Below are positions 9,627 to 19,248 of a stretch of 64,000 bases of DNA, in pieces. The translations under genes were made by a program, and so were the position numbers. Positions within the stretch are counted from its first letter, which is position 1; every line of letters starts with the position of its first letter. The stretch is from Rhodobiaceae bacterium (GTDB lineage Bacteria > Pseudomonadota > Alphaproteobacteria > Rhizobiales > TMED25): the NCBI GenBank assembly GCA_002704755.1, contig PAHC01000011.1, positions 57,745 through 121,744 on the forward strand, read 5' to 3'. Under the pieces are notes generated by a model. That model ran no database searches and was not told the DNA's origin. It saw only the letters and a list, made by a program, of their open reading frames with translations.

Positions 9627-10523
9627 CTAAAAATCTCTTGTATTCATCCACGCATCAGCTGAATTTTTAGCTAACGACCTTACTCTTAGGATGTATGACT
9701 GTCTTTCTGTTACAGATATCGCACCACGTGCATCTAATAAATTGAACAAATGTGATGCTTTGATACATTGATCGTATGCTGGTAAAGCAAGGTTTAGATC
9801 GGCAAGTCTTTTACACTCTTTTTCAATTTTATCAAATTGATCTACAATAAGTTCTATGTCTGCGTGATTAAAGTTATAATCAGAATACTCACGCTCAGCT
9901 TCTTTGAACACATCTCCATAGGTTACTTTTTTTTCATTTTGTAGACCGTTATAATTCAAGTCATATACATTATCAACACCCTGAACATACATAGCTAATC
10001 TTTCCAACCCATATGTTAGTTCACCGGTTACTGGCTTACAATCATACCCGCATACTTGTTGAAAATATGTAAATTGTGATACTTCCATCCCATCACACCA
10101 AACTTCCCATCCAAGTCCCCATGCACCAAGAGTTGGACTTTCCCAGTCGTCCTCTACAAATCTTATATCATGTTTTGATTTATCAATTCCGATATATTCA
10201 AGGCTATTAAGATAGAGGTCCTGGATGTTATTTGGGGATGGTTTTAATACTACTTGAAACTGATAATAATGTTGTAATCTGTTTGGGTTTTCTCCAAACC
10301 TTCCATCGGTTGGCCTTCTTGATGGTTGAACATATGCAGCGTTCCACTTTTGACTTCCAAGCGCTCTCAATATTGTGGCAGGATGAAAAGTTCCAGCGCC
10401 TACCTCCATATCATAAGGCTGAAGAATAACGCATTCATTTTGAGCCCAAAAATCCTGAAGCATTAGAATTAAATCCTGGAATGAATTACTAGGATCTTTC
10501 AATGTATTATTTTTATTAGCCAT
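9627..10523 (-). CDS. glyQ: Glycyl-tRNA synthetase alpha subunit
   Basis: The catalytic class II subunit that activates glycine and charges tRNA-Gly together with GlyS. The 298-residue protein has the family hallmarks: [14 protein letters not shown] at the start, the [11 protein letters not shown] motif, [13 protein letters not shown] and [10 protein letters not shown]. It is the first gene of glyQ-glyS-ppdK. The 85-base gap upstream (10524-10608), after the methyltransferase gene, is AT-rich and could hold its promoter, but no box is convincing. Confidence 0.96.
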   Translation of the reverse strand: MANKNNTLKDPSNSFQDLILMLQDFWAQNECVILQPYDMEVGAGTFHPATILRALGSQKWNAAYVQPSRRPTDGRFGENPNRLQHYYQFQVVLKPSPNNIQDLYLNSLEYIGIDKSKHDIRFVEDDWESPTLGAWGLGWEVWCDGMEVSQFTYFQQVCGYDCKPVTGELTYGLERLAMYVQGVDNVYDLNYNGLQNEKKVTYGDVFKEAEREYSDYNFNHADIELIVDQFDKIEKECKRLADLNLALPAYDQCIKASHLFNLLDARGAISVTERQSYILRVRSLAKNSADAWMNTRDF

Positions 10524-10608
10524 AACTCTAGCTATCTGAAATTAATGACAAGATTTATTATCTATATAGGATAAATATTTATTATACAATTTTTTTTAAA
10601 TTTTACTG

Positions 10609-11403
10609 CTATTGATGCTTATAATTCAACTGTTGAATATCAAATCTAGTATTACCTCTCAGAATATTCTCAACATTATCTGTGTAATGACCATTTTCAT
10701 TATGCATAATCAATGGATATAGCAATCGTGCTTTTGATTTTGAACCCTTTTTTAACTGAACAATAATCCTATCTGCATCTTTTCTCCTTTTAGAAGTTAA
10801 CGGTAATATATTTACACTACCGTAATGTCCAAGAGTATTAATTATACTCAACAAGTTTTCAACCTTATTTATGATTGTAAGTGTTCCATTATGTTTCAAT
10901 AAATTATTGGCCGCATCAATCCATTTAGGCAAATCATTTACTGAAAAAGTTTTAGCAATTTTATTATGATGAGATGTTGGAATGATATTCTTTTTACTAT
11001 CAAAATATGGAGGATTCATAAATATATGATCAAATGAAATATTCTTTTTTGAACTAAATAAATGTGATCTTATCTTAGTGTCTAAAATATCTAAATTTTT
11101 TATTGTAATTTGATTATTCATATCATTTAATTGAACATTTCTTTGTGCAAGCAAAACATTCGTATCATCATTATCAATAGCCACAATTTTAATATCTTTT
11201 ACAAAATGAGCGAGAGCTATGGATGCAGTTGCATTCCCGGTACCAATTTCTAATACAAAATCTCCAAACTTTGCAGGTACAGCTGCTGAGAGTAGTATCG
11301 TATCTGATCCAGATCTTCCGCCATCCTTGAGTTGTTCTATTATAATTTTCCCATCAAGAAATTTATCCCTGGTAGTTGTGTCAATATTTATAGTTTTATC
11401 CAT
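10609..11403 (-). CDS. TrmN6-like SAM-dependent methyltransferase (tRNA1Val adenine-37 N6 type)
   Basis: A class I SAM-dependent methyltransferase of 264 residues. The SAM-binding motif VLEIGTGNATAS is near residue 50 and the N6-adenine/N5-glutamine type catalytic motif MNPPYFD near residue 130. The family (COG4123, TrmN6/YfiC) methylates A37 of tRNA1-Val. In alphaproteobacteria its members sit next to the long-chain polyprenyl diphosphate synthase gene, as here, where it is divergent from ispB. The substrate is inferred from the family and is not shown by the sequence. Confidence 0.8.
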   Translation of the reverse strand: MDKTINIDTTTRDKFLDGKIIIEQLKDGGRSGSDTILLSAAVPAKFGDFVLEIGTGNATASIALAHFVKDIKIVAIDNDDTNVLLAQRNVQLNDMNNQITIKNLDILDTKIRSHLFSSKKNISFDHIFMNPPYFDSKKNIIPTSHHNKIAKTFSVNDLPKWIDAANNLLKHNGTLTIINKVENLLSIINTLGHYGSVNILPLTSKRRKDADRIIVQLKKGSKSKARLLYPLIMHNENGHYTDNVENILRGNTRFDIQQLNYKHQ

Positions 11404-11478
11404 TTTTTAAAATTAAAATTTGTTTATTAATATCAAAAAACAAATTATACCTTATGTAAATAAAAATTGAGATATTTG

Positions 11479-12468
11479 ATGATTAATAAAGACATTGGCA
11501 TAAAAAAACTAATTTCATTAACTGAAGCAGATATGGAAAAAGTCAACAGTCTTATAATACAGAGAACCATGTCAAACACAGAGATGATACCAAAAATTTC
11601 ACAGTATCTCATTTCTTCTGGTGGGAAAAGATTAAGACCAATGCTTACGATTGCTTCAAGCAGACTTTGTAATTGTGATAATGAGCACTACATCACACTC
11701 GCTGCAAGTGTTGAATTCATGCATACAGCAACTTTATTACATGACGATGTGGTAGACGATAGCCGCATGAGAAGAGGAAAAATATCAGCAAGAATGCTAT
11801 GGGGAAATGAAGCGAGTGTTCTGGTAGGAGATTACCTTCTTGGTGAAGCATTTAAAATGATGGTTGACGCACGCTCCCTTCAAGCCCTTGAGGTCTTATC
11901 CAATGCTGCAGCAATAATTGCAGAGGGAGAAGTTATGCAACTAGTTTATTCAAATCAACTGCTATTAACTAAGGAACAATATTTTAAAATAATTGATCAC
12001 AAAACCGCAAAGTTATTTAGTGCTGCAGCTGAAATAGGTGCAATCATTTCAAATGCACCAAAAGAATATGCAAAACAACTAAGGGACTTTGGACAATTCT
12101 TGGGGATTGCTTTTCAGCTTACAGATGACGCTCTTGATTATAGTTTAGATAACAGTGACATTGGTAAAGACCTAGGCGATGATTTTTATGAAGGCAAAAT
12201 AACGTATCCTATCATCGTTGCGATTGGGAAAGCTGGAGTTGAGGATAGAACATGGTGGGAAAAATTGATGCAAAAAAAGCAGCGCGATGAAAATGATTTT
12301 AAATGTGCTAGGGATATGCTACTGACCACCGGGGCAATTAAAGAGACTTTGATTGAAGCTGAAAAGTATGCTCACAAAGCAATCAAATGCCTAGATTGCT
12401 TCCATGATAACGATATCAAAAAGGCAATGATTGATGGTGCCCATTTCTCCTATAATAGAAATATTTAA
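11479..12468 (+). CDS. ispB: Long-chain polyprenyl diphosphate synthase (octaprenyl type)
   Basis: A trans-prenyltransferase making the isoprenoid tail of ubiquinone from farnesyl diphosphate and IPP. Both aspartate-rich motifs are present: LLHDDVVDDSRMRRG (about residue 88) and QLTDDALDY. The SSGGKRLRPML segment near residue 50 is also conserved. I use the ATG at 11479, giving 329 residues; a TTG at 11467 in the same frame would add MRYL. It pairs functionally with ubiA (44456) and with ispE, whose 3' end overlaps this gene by 4 bases tail to tail. Chain length cannot be read from the sequence alone. Confidence 0.92.
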   Translation: MINKDIGIKKLISLTEADMEKVNSLIIQRTMSNTEMIPKISQYLISSGGKRLRPMLTIASSRLCNCDNEHYITLAASVEFMHTATLLHDDVVDDSRMRRGKISARMLWGNEASVLVGDYLLGEAFKMMVDARSLQALEVLSNAAAIIAEGEVMQLVYSNQLLLTKEQYFKIIDHKTAKLFSAAAEIGAIISNAPKEYAKQLRDFGQFLGIAFQLTDDALDYSLDNSDIGKDLGDDFYEGKITYPIIVAIGKAGVEDRTWWEKLMQKKQRDENDFKCARDMLLTTGAIKETLIEAEKYAHKAIKCLDCFHDNDIKKAMIDGAHFSYNRNI

Positions 12469-13316
12469 TTTTTAATCCTAACGGATTTTATCCAAAAATT
12501 TGGATAGATAGTTCTTAAATATTTCTCACTTTCAACCGTATCTTCATGTTCTTTATATAACCCAAAACAGGTGGAACCACTGCCCGTCATTCTTGAAATA
12601 ATGCATCCTCTTGTTCTTTTTATTTTGTCTATCACATCATTAATAATGGGATATTTTTTTACAACAATATCTTGAAGATCATTTTTTGAATCCTTTAAAT
12701 TTTCAATACTCAAATCATCTTTCAAAGTTATAATTTTTTCATCTGTTTTTTTATTCATAAAATTTTCAAAAACCCACTTCGTAGACATTGAAATATTTGG
12801 GTATACAATCAAAGCATATAATGGAAAATTAATACTCACCCTGTTGATATGCTCACCCAGACCTGAAACTCTTGCAGAATAATTTGTATAACATACAGGA
12901 ATATCTGCGCCCACTCTTTTGGCGATTGAGTCTAAATTAATATCATTAGGATTAATGTTATTATCCTTGATTAAAAACCTCATAAATGATGCAGCGTCAG
13001 CTGAGCCTCCCCCAAGACCTGCAGATATAGGTATTTTTTTATCAACATGGATTGAATACTTATGTAAGTTTGGATAATTTGCTAAAAAATATTCATATAT
13101 TTTTATTATGGTGTTATTTTTCTGGGATATATTTTCTTCAAAGGGGCTATCAAAATTTACCGATAGTTTTGATGATCTTTTGACTTTAATTGTATCACTT
13201 AAGTTTAGAAAAACTATGATACTCTCAATATTATGATACCCATCATCTCTTTTATTCAATACTTTCAAATCTAAGTTAATTTTAGCAAAAGCGGATAAAA
13301 AAGAAGTTGATTTCAT
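12465..13316 (-). CDS. ispE: 4-(cytidine 5'-diphospho)-2-C-methyl-D-erythritol kinase IspE
   Basis: A GHMP-family kinase phosphorylating CDP-methylerythritol in the non-mevalonate isoprenoid pathway. It has 283 residues, with AFAKINLDLKV at the N-terminus, the ATP-binding glycine loop SAGLGGGSADAA (about residues 93-104) and the C-terminal MTGSGSTCFGL. Together with ispH further on, it shows that the MEP pathway is used. It lies 15 bases downstream of the ETF-QO gene on the same strand and is convergent with ispB. Confidence 0.95.
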   Translation of the reverse strand: MKSTSFLSAFAKINLDLKVLNKRDDGYHNIESIIVFLNLSDTIKVKRSSKLSVNFDSPFEENISQKNNTIIKIYEYFLANYPNLHKYSIHVDKKIPISAGLGGGSADAASFMRFLIKDNNINPNDINLDSIAKRVGADIPVCYTNYSARVSGLGEHINRVSINFPLYALIVYPNISMSTKWVFENFMNKKTDEKIITLKDDLSIENLKDSKNDLQDIVVKKYPIINDVIDKIKRTRGCIISRMTGSGSTCFGLYKEHEDTVESEKYLRTIYPNFWIKSVRIKN

Positions 13317-13331
13317 GAAAATAAAATTAAA

Positions 13332-14990
13332 CTACATATTAGAATAATTTGGTCCTCCACTACCTTCTGGGACCTGCCAATTTATGTTTTGATTTGGGTC
13401 TTTAATGTCACAAGTCTTACAATGCACACAGTTTTGTGCATTAATTTGAAGTCTTGTTTCATTTTCATCTTTTATCCATTCATAAACTCCAGCAGGACAG
13501 TAATTTGCTGATGGTCCACCATATTCCTGATATTCGCTTTTTAATTGTAGAGTTGAATCCATAACATTTAGGTGTATGGGTTGATCCTCTTCATGATTTG
13601 TTGAAGATAAATATACAGAAGAAAGCCTATCAAATGTAATTACTCCATCTGGTTTTGGATATTCAATTACTTTTGCATTGTCTATATGTATTGTTGATTC
13701 ATGATCTGGTTTTTTATGGGATAAAGTAATTGGAATATTAATACCAACATCACGTAACCACATATCCAAACCACCAAGAGCTATACCTATAAAAGTTCCA
13801 AATCTTGACCATAGAGGCTTAACATTTTTAACTTTAGACAACTCTTTAGCAATTGAGCTTTTATCGTAACTTTCTTGATATTCGACTAACTCTTCCTCTG
13901 TCTGACCACTTACAAATTTCTTAATCATCTCATCAGCGGCTAATATACCACTCATGATAGCGTTGTGAGAGCCCTTAATTCGTGGAACATTAACAAATCC
14001 AGCAGCACAACCAACAAGCAGCCCCCCAGGAAATGTTAATCTTGGCACGGATTGGTACCCACCTTCATTGATAACCCTTGCGCCATATGAAATCCTCTTT
14101 CCACCTTCCAAAAATTCTTTTATCGATGGGTGTGTTTTAAATCTTTGCATTTCTTCGAAAGGTGAAAGGTTTGGATTTGAATAGTTCAAATGCACAACAA
14201 AACCTATTGAAACTAGATTTTTGTCAAAATGATACATAAATGAGCCACCACCTGTTTTACTATCCAATGGCCAACCCATTGTATGCTGAACTAATCCTGG
14301 TTTATGTTTATCTGTTGGTACTTCCCATAATTCTTTTATTCCAATACCGTATTTTTGAAAATCTGAGTCTTTATCTAAATTGTATTTTTTAATTATTTGT
14401 TTCGTTAAATGACCGCGAGCACCTTCTGCAAGAATTGTATATTTTGCTCTGATTTCCATACCTGGCATATAGGAATCTTTTTTGTTTCCATCTTTTGATA
14501 TTCCAAAATCACCGGTAACCACACCTTTTATGATATCGTTCTCATATATTATTTCGGCTGCTGGAAATCCAGGGTATATATCAATTCCCATCGACTGTGC
14601 AATGCTGCCAAGCCACTTGACTACATTTGATAAACTTGTTGCATAACATTTGTGATTTGACATCAATCTAGGCAAAAGAAAATTTGGAATCCTAAGTCTC
14701 CCCGCTGGTCCCAAAACATAGAATCTGTCATCTACAACTTCATCCATCACTGGTGGTTCCATATCTCTCCAATTAGGTAATAGATTATCGAGTCCAATTG
14801 GATCGATGACGGCACCAGACAAGATATGCGCCCCGACTTCCGATCCTTTTTCTAGTATCACAACATTAATATCTTTATTTTGCTTTTGTGCCTCGCTCTT
14901 AAGCCTTATTGCAGTTGCTAGCCCAGCTGGTCCAGCACCAATAATTACAACATCTACTTCAATTGAATCTCTTGATTGCTCTTCACTCAT
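13332..14990 (-). CDS. Electron transfer flavoprotein-ubiquinone oxidoreductase
   Basis: An inner-membrane-associated protein passing electrons from ETF (fatty acid, amino acid and dimethylglycine-type dehydrogenases) to ubiquinone. The 552 residues include the FAD motif IIGAGPAGLATAI near residue 16, EKGSEVGAHILSGAVIDP, the long GxxxxGG central domain, and a C-terminal [4Fe-4S] site with cysteines in NYCPAG and CVHCKTCDIKDP, then WQVPEGSGGPNY. The length is typical. It indicates aerobic respiration fed by ETF-linked dehydrogenases. It is divergent from the UDG-like gene across a 121-base AT-rich gap in which no clear promoter was identified. Confidence 0.95.
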   Translation of the reverse strand: MSEEQSRDSIEVDVVIIGAGPAGLATAIRLKSEAQKQNKDINVVILEKGSEVGAHILSGAVIDPIGLDNLLPNWRDMEPPVMDEVVDDRFYVLGPAGRLRIPNFLLPRLMSNHKCYATSLSNVVKWLGSIAQSMGIDIYPGFPAAEIIYENDIIKGVVTGDFGISKDGNKKDSYMPGMEIRAKYTILAEGARGHLTKQIIKKYNLDKDSDFQKYGIGIKELWEVPTDKHKPGLVQHTMGWPLDSKTGGGSFMYHFDKNLVSIGFVVHLNYSNPNLSPFEEMQRFKTHPSIKEFLEGGKRISYGARVINEGGYQSVPRLTFPGGLLVGCAAGFVNVPRIKGSHNAIMSGILAADEMIKKFVSGQTEEELVEYQESYDKSSIAKELSKVKNVKPLWSRFGTFIGIALGGLDMWLRDVGINIPITLSHKKPDHESTIHIDNAKVIEYPKPDGVITFDRLSSVYLSSTNHEEDQPIHLNVMDSTLQLKSEYQEYGGPSANYCPAGVYEWIKDENETRLQINAQNCVHCKTCDIKDPNQNINWQVPEGSGGPNYSNM

Positions 14991-15111
14991 TATTACCTTT
15001 TTGATCTCTTCATTAATTAACGTCCAATTTTAACAATTATAATTTTTTTTATATTAATTGCATTAATAATAGTTACAATTAATAGAATAAATATAAAAAA
15101 ATAAACTAACA

Positions 15112-15822
15112 ATGAGAGATCTACAGAAAATTTTGTTACTTGATTGGTGCCAACAGGAAAATATTGCTCTTTCATTCAAGAAAGAACCAATTGATAAAAA
15201 AAAACAAAATAAAGTTATACCCCATTTAGAAGAAATAGAAGTTCTAACATCTCTCTCAAATATTATACAATATATTGATGAAAAACCATTATCAGGTCTG
15301 AAAAAATATTCAAATCATTCTTCGATCCTTGAAGGGAATAGCAACCCAGATTTCTTAATCGTAAATGATTTCACAAATTCTATTGAACAAGACTCAAAAA
15401 CAAATATTCTTAGCTCAGATGAGAGAGAATTATTGGAAAAAATGTTAAATGCTATTGATATAAATTTAAATCATAATTCAATAATGAATATTTTCTTTTG
15501 GCGTACACCAGGTAATAGAAATCCAACTGAAGATGAAATAGAGGATTGCATGCCAGCCGTAAAAAGATTAATAGAAATACTTGCTCCAAAATACATCATC
15601 ACTTTGGGTGATCTTGCACTAACATCAATTATGGAAAGAAATTGTAATCTTATGGACTCACGTGGAAAAAAACTTAATTGTAAATATTCTTCTACACCAG
15701 TATTTGCTCTTTTTCATCCAAGATTATTAATTAAACAACCATCACTCAAGAGACTTGCTTGGGAAGATTTAAAATTTATAAAAGAAAATATTAATAAAAA
15801 TAAAAATGGAAACTACTCATGA
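15112..15822 (+). CDS. Uracil-DNA glycosylase family 4/5-like protein lacking Fe-S cysteines
   Basis: A 236-residue protein of the UDG superfamily, recognised from FFWRTPGNRNPTEDEIEDC, KYIITLGDLAL and the C-terminal FALFHPRLLIKQP. Family 4 enzymes have four cysteines holding a [4Fe-4S] cluster and an N-terminal GEAPG motif. Here the KCRPPGNR cysteine is Trp, no CxxC pair exists near the N-terminus, only the EDC cysteine remains, and the GEAPG loop reads DFLIVNDF. I recall other alphaproteobacterial members with a WRPPGNR variant, so this looks like a divergent subgroup. Activity is uncertain. The stop overlaps the moaB start (ATGA). It carries an in-frame A9 run at 15196-15204. Confidence 0.75.
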   Translation: MRDLQKILLLDWCQQENIALSFKKEPIDKKKQNKVIPHLEEIEVLTSLSNIIQYIDEKPLSGLKKYSNHSSILEGNSNPDFLIVNDFTNSIEQDSKTNILSSDERELLEKMLNAIDINLNHNSIMNIFFWRTPGNRNPTEDEIEDCMPAVKRLIEILAPKYIITLGDLALTSIMERNCNLMDSRGKKLNCKYSSTPVFALFHPRLLIKQPSLKRLAWEDLKFIKENINKNKNGNYS

Positions 15823-16343
15823 GTGAAGAGAAAGATAAATTTATAAGTTTAAAAATAGGTATAATAACCATCTCTGATACAAGAAATTTTGACAATGACA
15901 CTTCAGGTGCATATCTGTCAGAAGCAATTAAGCAAAGTGGACATGAAATATTCAAGAGGATAATCATAAAAGATAGTATTGAAGAGATACGTAATGTTCT
16001 TAATGAATGGACATCCGAAAATGCAGCAGATGTGATAATCACTACTGGTGGAACTGGACTTACTGGAAGGGATAAAACCCCAGAAGCCATAGAACCACTT
16101 TTAGAAAAAAAAATTGATGGTTTTGCAGCTCTCTTTCATCAAATTAGTTCAACCAAAATTGGAACTTCAACAATACAATCAAGGGCATTTGGTGGAATAT
16201 ATAAAAATATATATATATTCTCCCTTCCAGGGTCAACGAATGCATGCAAAGATGCATGGGATGGAATTTTAAAACATCAATTAAATATTAATCATAAACC
16301 ATGCAATCTTGTTGAGATCATCCCAAGGCTCTCCGAGAAATAA
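15819..16343 (+). CDS. moaB: Molybdenum cofactor biosynthesis protein MoaB/MogA family
   Basis: A 174-residue MoaB/MogA-fold protein that, by family, binds molybdopterin and adenylylates it before metal insertion. Diagnostic segments are GIITISDTR at the N-terminus, TTGGTGLTGRDKTPEA and the C-terminal FSLPGSTNACKDAWDGIL. It is the only molybdenum-cofactor gene in the window, implying that molybdoenzymes are encoded elsewhere. It is translationally coupled to the UDG-like gene upstream (4-base overlap), and rnhB follows after 8 bases. It contains an A9 run (16105-16113) that keeps frame, a useful control for the shifted A runs in smc and lpxK. Confidence 0.88.
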   Translation: MSEEKDKFISLKIGIITISDTRNFDNDTSGAYLSEAIKQSGHEIFKRIIIKDSIEEIRNVLNEWTSENAADVIITTGGTGLTGRDKTPEAIEPLLEKKIDGFAALFHQISSTKIGTSTIQSRAFGGIYKNIYIFSLPGSTNACKDAWDGILKHQLNINHKPCNLVEIIPRLSEK

Positions 16344-16351
16344 CAATTAAA

Positions 16352-16972
16352 ATGCTAATTGAAAAGAAGCCCTCATTAGATTTTGAAAATAATTATAACA
16401 GTAAAGGTTATAAAATTATTGCAGGTTTGGATGAAGCTGGACGAGGTCCAATTGCTGGGCCAGTTGTGGCAGCGGCTGTAATTCTTGATCAAAAAAATAT
16501 CCCAGCTGGCATAGATGATTCAAAAAAACTATCCGATACTCAACGTAAAAACTTATACTTTGAAATAATTAAGTCATCAAATGTTGGTATCGGAGTCGCA
16601 GATGTTGAGTGTATTGATAGTATAAACATTTTGAACGCAACAAAATATGCAATGAATCTAGCCAGAATGATGTTAAATAAAAAACCTGATATGCTGCTGA
16701 TTGATGGTAATTTCACAATAAATAACAAAATAGAGAACGTTCCTATTATAGGAGGAGATGGAAAATCTTTATCAATTGCTGCAGCATCAATTATAGCAAA
16801 GTATATTAGAGATGAGATTATGAAAAAATTTGAATTTATTTATCCAAGTTTTTCATTTTCAAAACACAGAGGTTATCCAACATCCTTACATATCAGTGAA
16901 ATTGAAGAATTTGGAATAATCGAACTACATAGAAAGACCTTTAAACCAATAAACAAACTTAAAAAAAAGTAA
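16352..16972 (+). CDS. rnhB: Ribonuclease HII
   Basis: Cleaves RNA strands and single ribonucleotides embedded in DNA. The 206-residue protein shows the acidic active site in GLDEAGRGPIAGPVVAAAV, the LLIDGN aspartate and ASIIAKYIRDEIM. The ending FSKHRGYPTSLH is typical. The start at ATG 16352 is 8 bases after moaB, and ccrM follows after 60 bases, which matches a widespread alphaproteobacterial rnhB-ccrM order. The window also carries RNase HI (rnhA, 29006). Confidence 0.95.
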   Translation: MLIEKKPSLDFENNYNSKGYKIIAGLDEAGRGPIAGPVVAAAVILDQKNIPAGIDDSKKLSDTQRKNLYFEIIKSSNVGIGVADVECIDSINILNATKYAMNLARMMLNKKPDMLLIDGNFTINNKIENVPIIGGDGKSLSIAAASIIAKYIRDEIMKKFEFIYPSFSFSKHRGYPTSLHISEIEEFGIIELHRKTFKPINKLKKK

Positions 16973-17032
16973 TAATTTAGAAAATAATAACTTTTTGTTG
17001 TCAATATATAAAAAAATAATTTTAGCAACAAG

Positions 17033-18145
17033 ATGTTAAAGAAAATATCAAACGAGATACCAAAAAAACTAATCAATAAGATCCTTCATGGTGACAGTTA
17101 TGCAACCATGCAGAAATTACCAGATGACTCCATTGATTTAATATTTGCGGATCCACCCTATAATTTACAATTAAATGATACTCTTTACAGGCCGGATTAT
17201 AGTGAGGTTGATGCAGTTACTGAAGACTGGGATAAGTTTAGTGATTTTAAATCTTATGACGAATTTACCAAAGAATGGCTTTACGAATGTAAAAGAGTCT
17301 TAAAACCATCTGGTTCAATTTGGGTTATTGGCAGTTATCACAACATCTTCCGTATTGGTTACATGATGCAAAATTTTGGTTTTTGGACTCTAAATGATAT
17401 AATATGGTCAAAAACCAATCCAATGCCACATTTTCGAGGTAGAAGATTTACAAATGCACATGAGACGATTATATGGGCAGCAAAGGATAAGAATTCCAGA
17501 TATAGATTTAATTATGACTCTTTAAAATCATTGAATGATAATATCCAAATGAGATCTGATTGGACCATTCCAATATGTAATGGTAAGGAAAGATTAAGAG
17601 ATCATGATGGAAATAAAATACATCCAACACAGAAGCCTGAAGCATTATTGTATAGAATCATACTTTCATCTTCAGATCCAAATGCTATAATTCTAGATCC
17701 CTTTCTCGGTAGCGGAACAACTGCAGTTGTAGCTAAAAAACTCGGTAGAAGATGGATAGGAATTGAAAATAATCCGGAGTATATTACAGCCGCTAATGAA
17801 AGAATTAAGAATACATCCAAACCGAGCCCTGACGCAATAGATATTAAAGCTACAAAAAGAGACCAAGTAAGGATACCTTTTGGAGTATTAGTTGAAAGAG
17901 GATATATTGAAATTGGAGAGAAACTATATTGCTGCAAGAAAAAAAATGTAGCAATTGTTAAAGCAGATGGATCTTTACAATCTAATGAGATAGTTGGCTC
18001 CATCCATAAAATTGGTGCTCACTATCAAGGCACGGAAAGCTGCAATGGGTGGACCTATTGGCATTATCTCAGAAATAATAACTTATTCCCCTTAGATAAC
18101 CTCAGAGAGGAAATCAAATCTAATTTAGACCAAAAAATAAATTAG
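17033..18145 (+). CDS. ccrM: CcrM-type DNA adenine-N6 methyltransferase (GANTC)
   Basis: The orphan cell-cycle methyltransferase of alphaproteobacteria, methylating adenine in GANTC after replication. The 370-residue protein has the beta-class order: catalytic DPPYNLQL near residue 42, then the SAM site DPFLGSGTTAVVAKKLGRRWIGIE, and a C-terminal RAMA-like domain (about 280-360, including VRIPFGVLVERGYI and the final GWTYWHY) seen in CcrM but not in short restriction methylases. No partner endonuclease gene is present. The 3' end overlaps mutY by 4 bases tail to tail. The GANTC target is inferred from the family. Confidence 0.93.
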   Translation: MLKKISNEIPKKLINKILHGDSYATMQKLPDDSIDLIFADPPYNLQLNDTLYRPDYSEVDAVTEDWDKFSDFKSYDEFTKEWLYECKRVLKPSGSIWVIGSYHNIFRIGYMMQNFGFWTLNDIIWSKTNPMPHFRGRRFTNAHETIIWAAKDKNSRYRFNYDSLKSLNDNIQMRSDWTIPICNGKERLRDHDGNKIHPTQKPEALLYRIILSSSDPNAIILDPFLGSGTTAVVAKKLGRRWIGIENNPEYITAANERIKNTSKPSPDAIDIKATKRDQVRIPFGVLVERGYIEIGEKLYCCKKKNVAIVKADGSLQSNEIVGSIHKIGAHYQGTESCNGWTYWHYLRNNNLFPLDNLREEIKSNLDQKIN

Positions 18146-19197
18146 TCTTTAATTAATTGCAAAACCTTCCTCATCAAACTCGATAATCCTAAATTATCTA
18201 TACTCCCAAGAGCAACCCAATCTGAATTTTGGAATGTATAATTATCAAGCAATTGATAATTGCTGAATGGTATTTCAATTACATTTAATTGCAGTTGAAA
18301 ATGTGAAAATCTATGGCGAACAACACCAATATGGCGTATGTCCTTTTTGTTGAAGTTGGGATTTAATTCTTTATTATTTCGATTATCAACCCAATCTGTT
18401 GTTGGAAATTGATAAGTTTTTGCAAGTATTCCTTTGTCCGGTCTTTTTGAAATTAAGTATTCACCAACTCTATTTTTAATTACAAATACGTTACCATATC
18501 TTTTTGGTAATGATTTTAAATCTTTATTATTTCTAAAATCAAAAGTTTTTTTTGAACTTGCTTTGCAATGCTCTCTTATTGGGCAAATGTTACATGATGG
18601 ATTATTTACACTACAAATGGAAGAACCCAAATCCATTAACGCCTGAATAACATCTCTGGGTGAAGCATTTAATGTTAATTCTTCCACTAAATTTTCAACA
18701 TTTTTTCTATTTACCCCTGGATTAGAATAATCCAATTGAAAATATCTAGTAAGCACTCTTTGAATGTTTGTATCAACTGCTTTGGAGGGGAGATTGTAGG
18801 CAATTGATACAATCGATGAGGACATATACAACCCAATTCCTGGGAGTTTTTTTAATACCTCAATATTATCTGGTATATTGTATGAGAAATCATTAGCAAT
18901 TATTTGAGATGTTTTTAATAGATTAGTCGCTCTAGAGTAATACCCTAAGCCCGACCATGATTGAATAATTTCATTTTCCGAAGCATTTGATAAATCAAGT
19001 AATGTAGGCCATCTATTAATAAATTTTTCGAAATATCCAATTACAGTAGAAACGGTTGTTTGTTGAAGCATAAACTCACTCACCAGCACAAAATAAGGTG
19101 AGTTTTTATCATTATAATCTCGACGCCACGGAAGATCCCTTTTATTAGACTTATACCATGAAATTAATGGGTATGTAATATCGTTTGGTTTGTACAT
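18142..19197 (-). CDS. mutY: A/G-specific adenine glycosylase MutY
   Basis: Removes adenine mispaired with 8-oxoguanine. It has 351 residues: an N-terminal catalytic HhH domain with SEFMLQQTTVSTV and LPGIGLYMSSSI, the AVDTNIQRV catalytic aspartate region, the [4Fe-4S] cysteine loop C-x6-C-x2-C-x5-C (CSVNNPSCNICPIREHC, around residues 192-208), and a C-terminal NUDIX-like domain with VVRHRFSHFQL. All cluster cysteines are intact. It is divergent from dciA across 51 bases, in the standard alphaproteobacterial arrangement. Confidence 0.95.
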   Translation of the reverse strand: MYKPNDITYPLISWYKSNKRDLPWRRDYNDKNSPYFVLVSEFMLQQTTVSTVIGYFEKFINRWPTLLDLSNASENEIIQSWSGLGYYSRATNLLKTSQIIANDFSYNIPDNIEVLKKLPGIGLYMSSSIVSIAYNLPSKAVDTNIQRVLTRYFQLDYSNPGVNRKNVENLVEELTLNASPRDVIQALMDLGSSICSVNNPSCNICPIREHCKASSKKTFDFRNNKDLKSLPKRYGNVFVIKNRVGEYLISKRPDKGILAKTYQFPTTDWVDNRNNKELNPNFNKKDIRHIGVVRHRFSHFQLQLNVIEIPFSNYQLLDNYTFQNSDWVALGSIDNLGLSSLMRKVLQLIKD

Positions 19198-19248
19198 TTT
19201 TTGAAATAAGAATATTATATTATATAGAATAGGTAAAAAGATTTTAAT

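Noticed and set aside
17033..18145. Restriction-modification system
   Set aside because: The methyltransferase is of orphan CcrM type with a C-terminal RAMA-like domain, lies in the standard rnhB-ccrM-mutY setting and has no nuclease partner.
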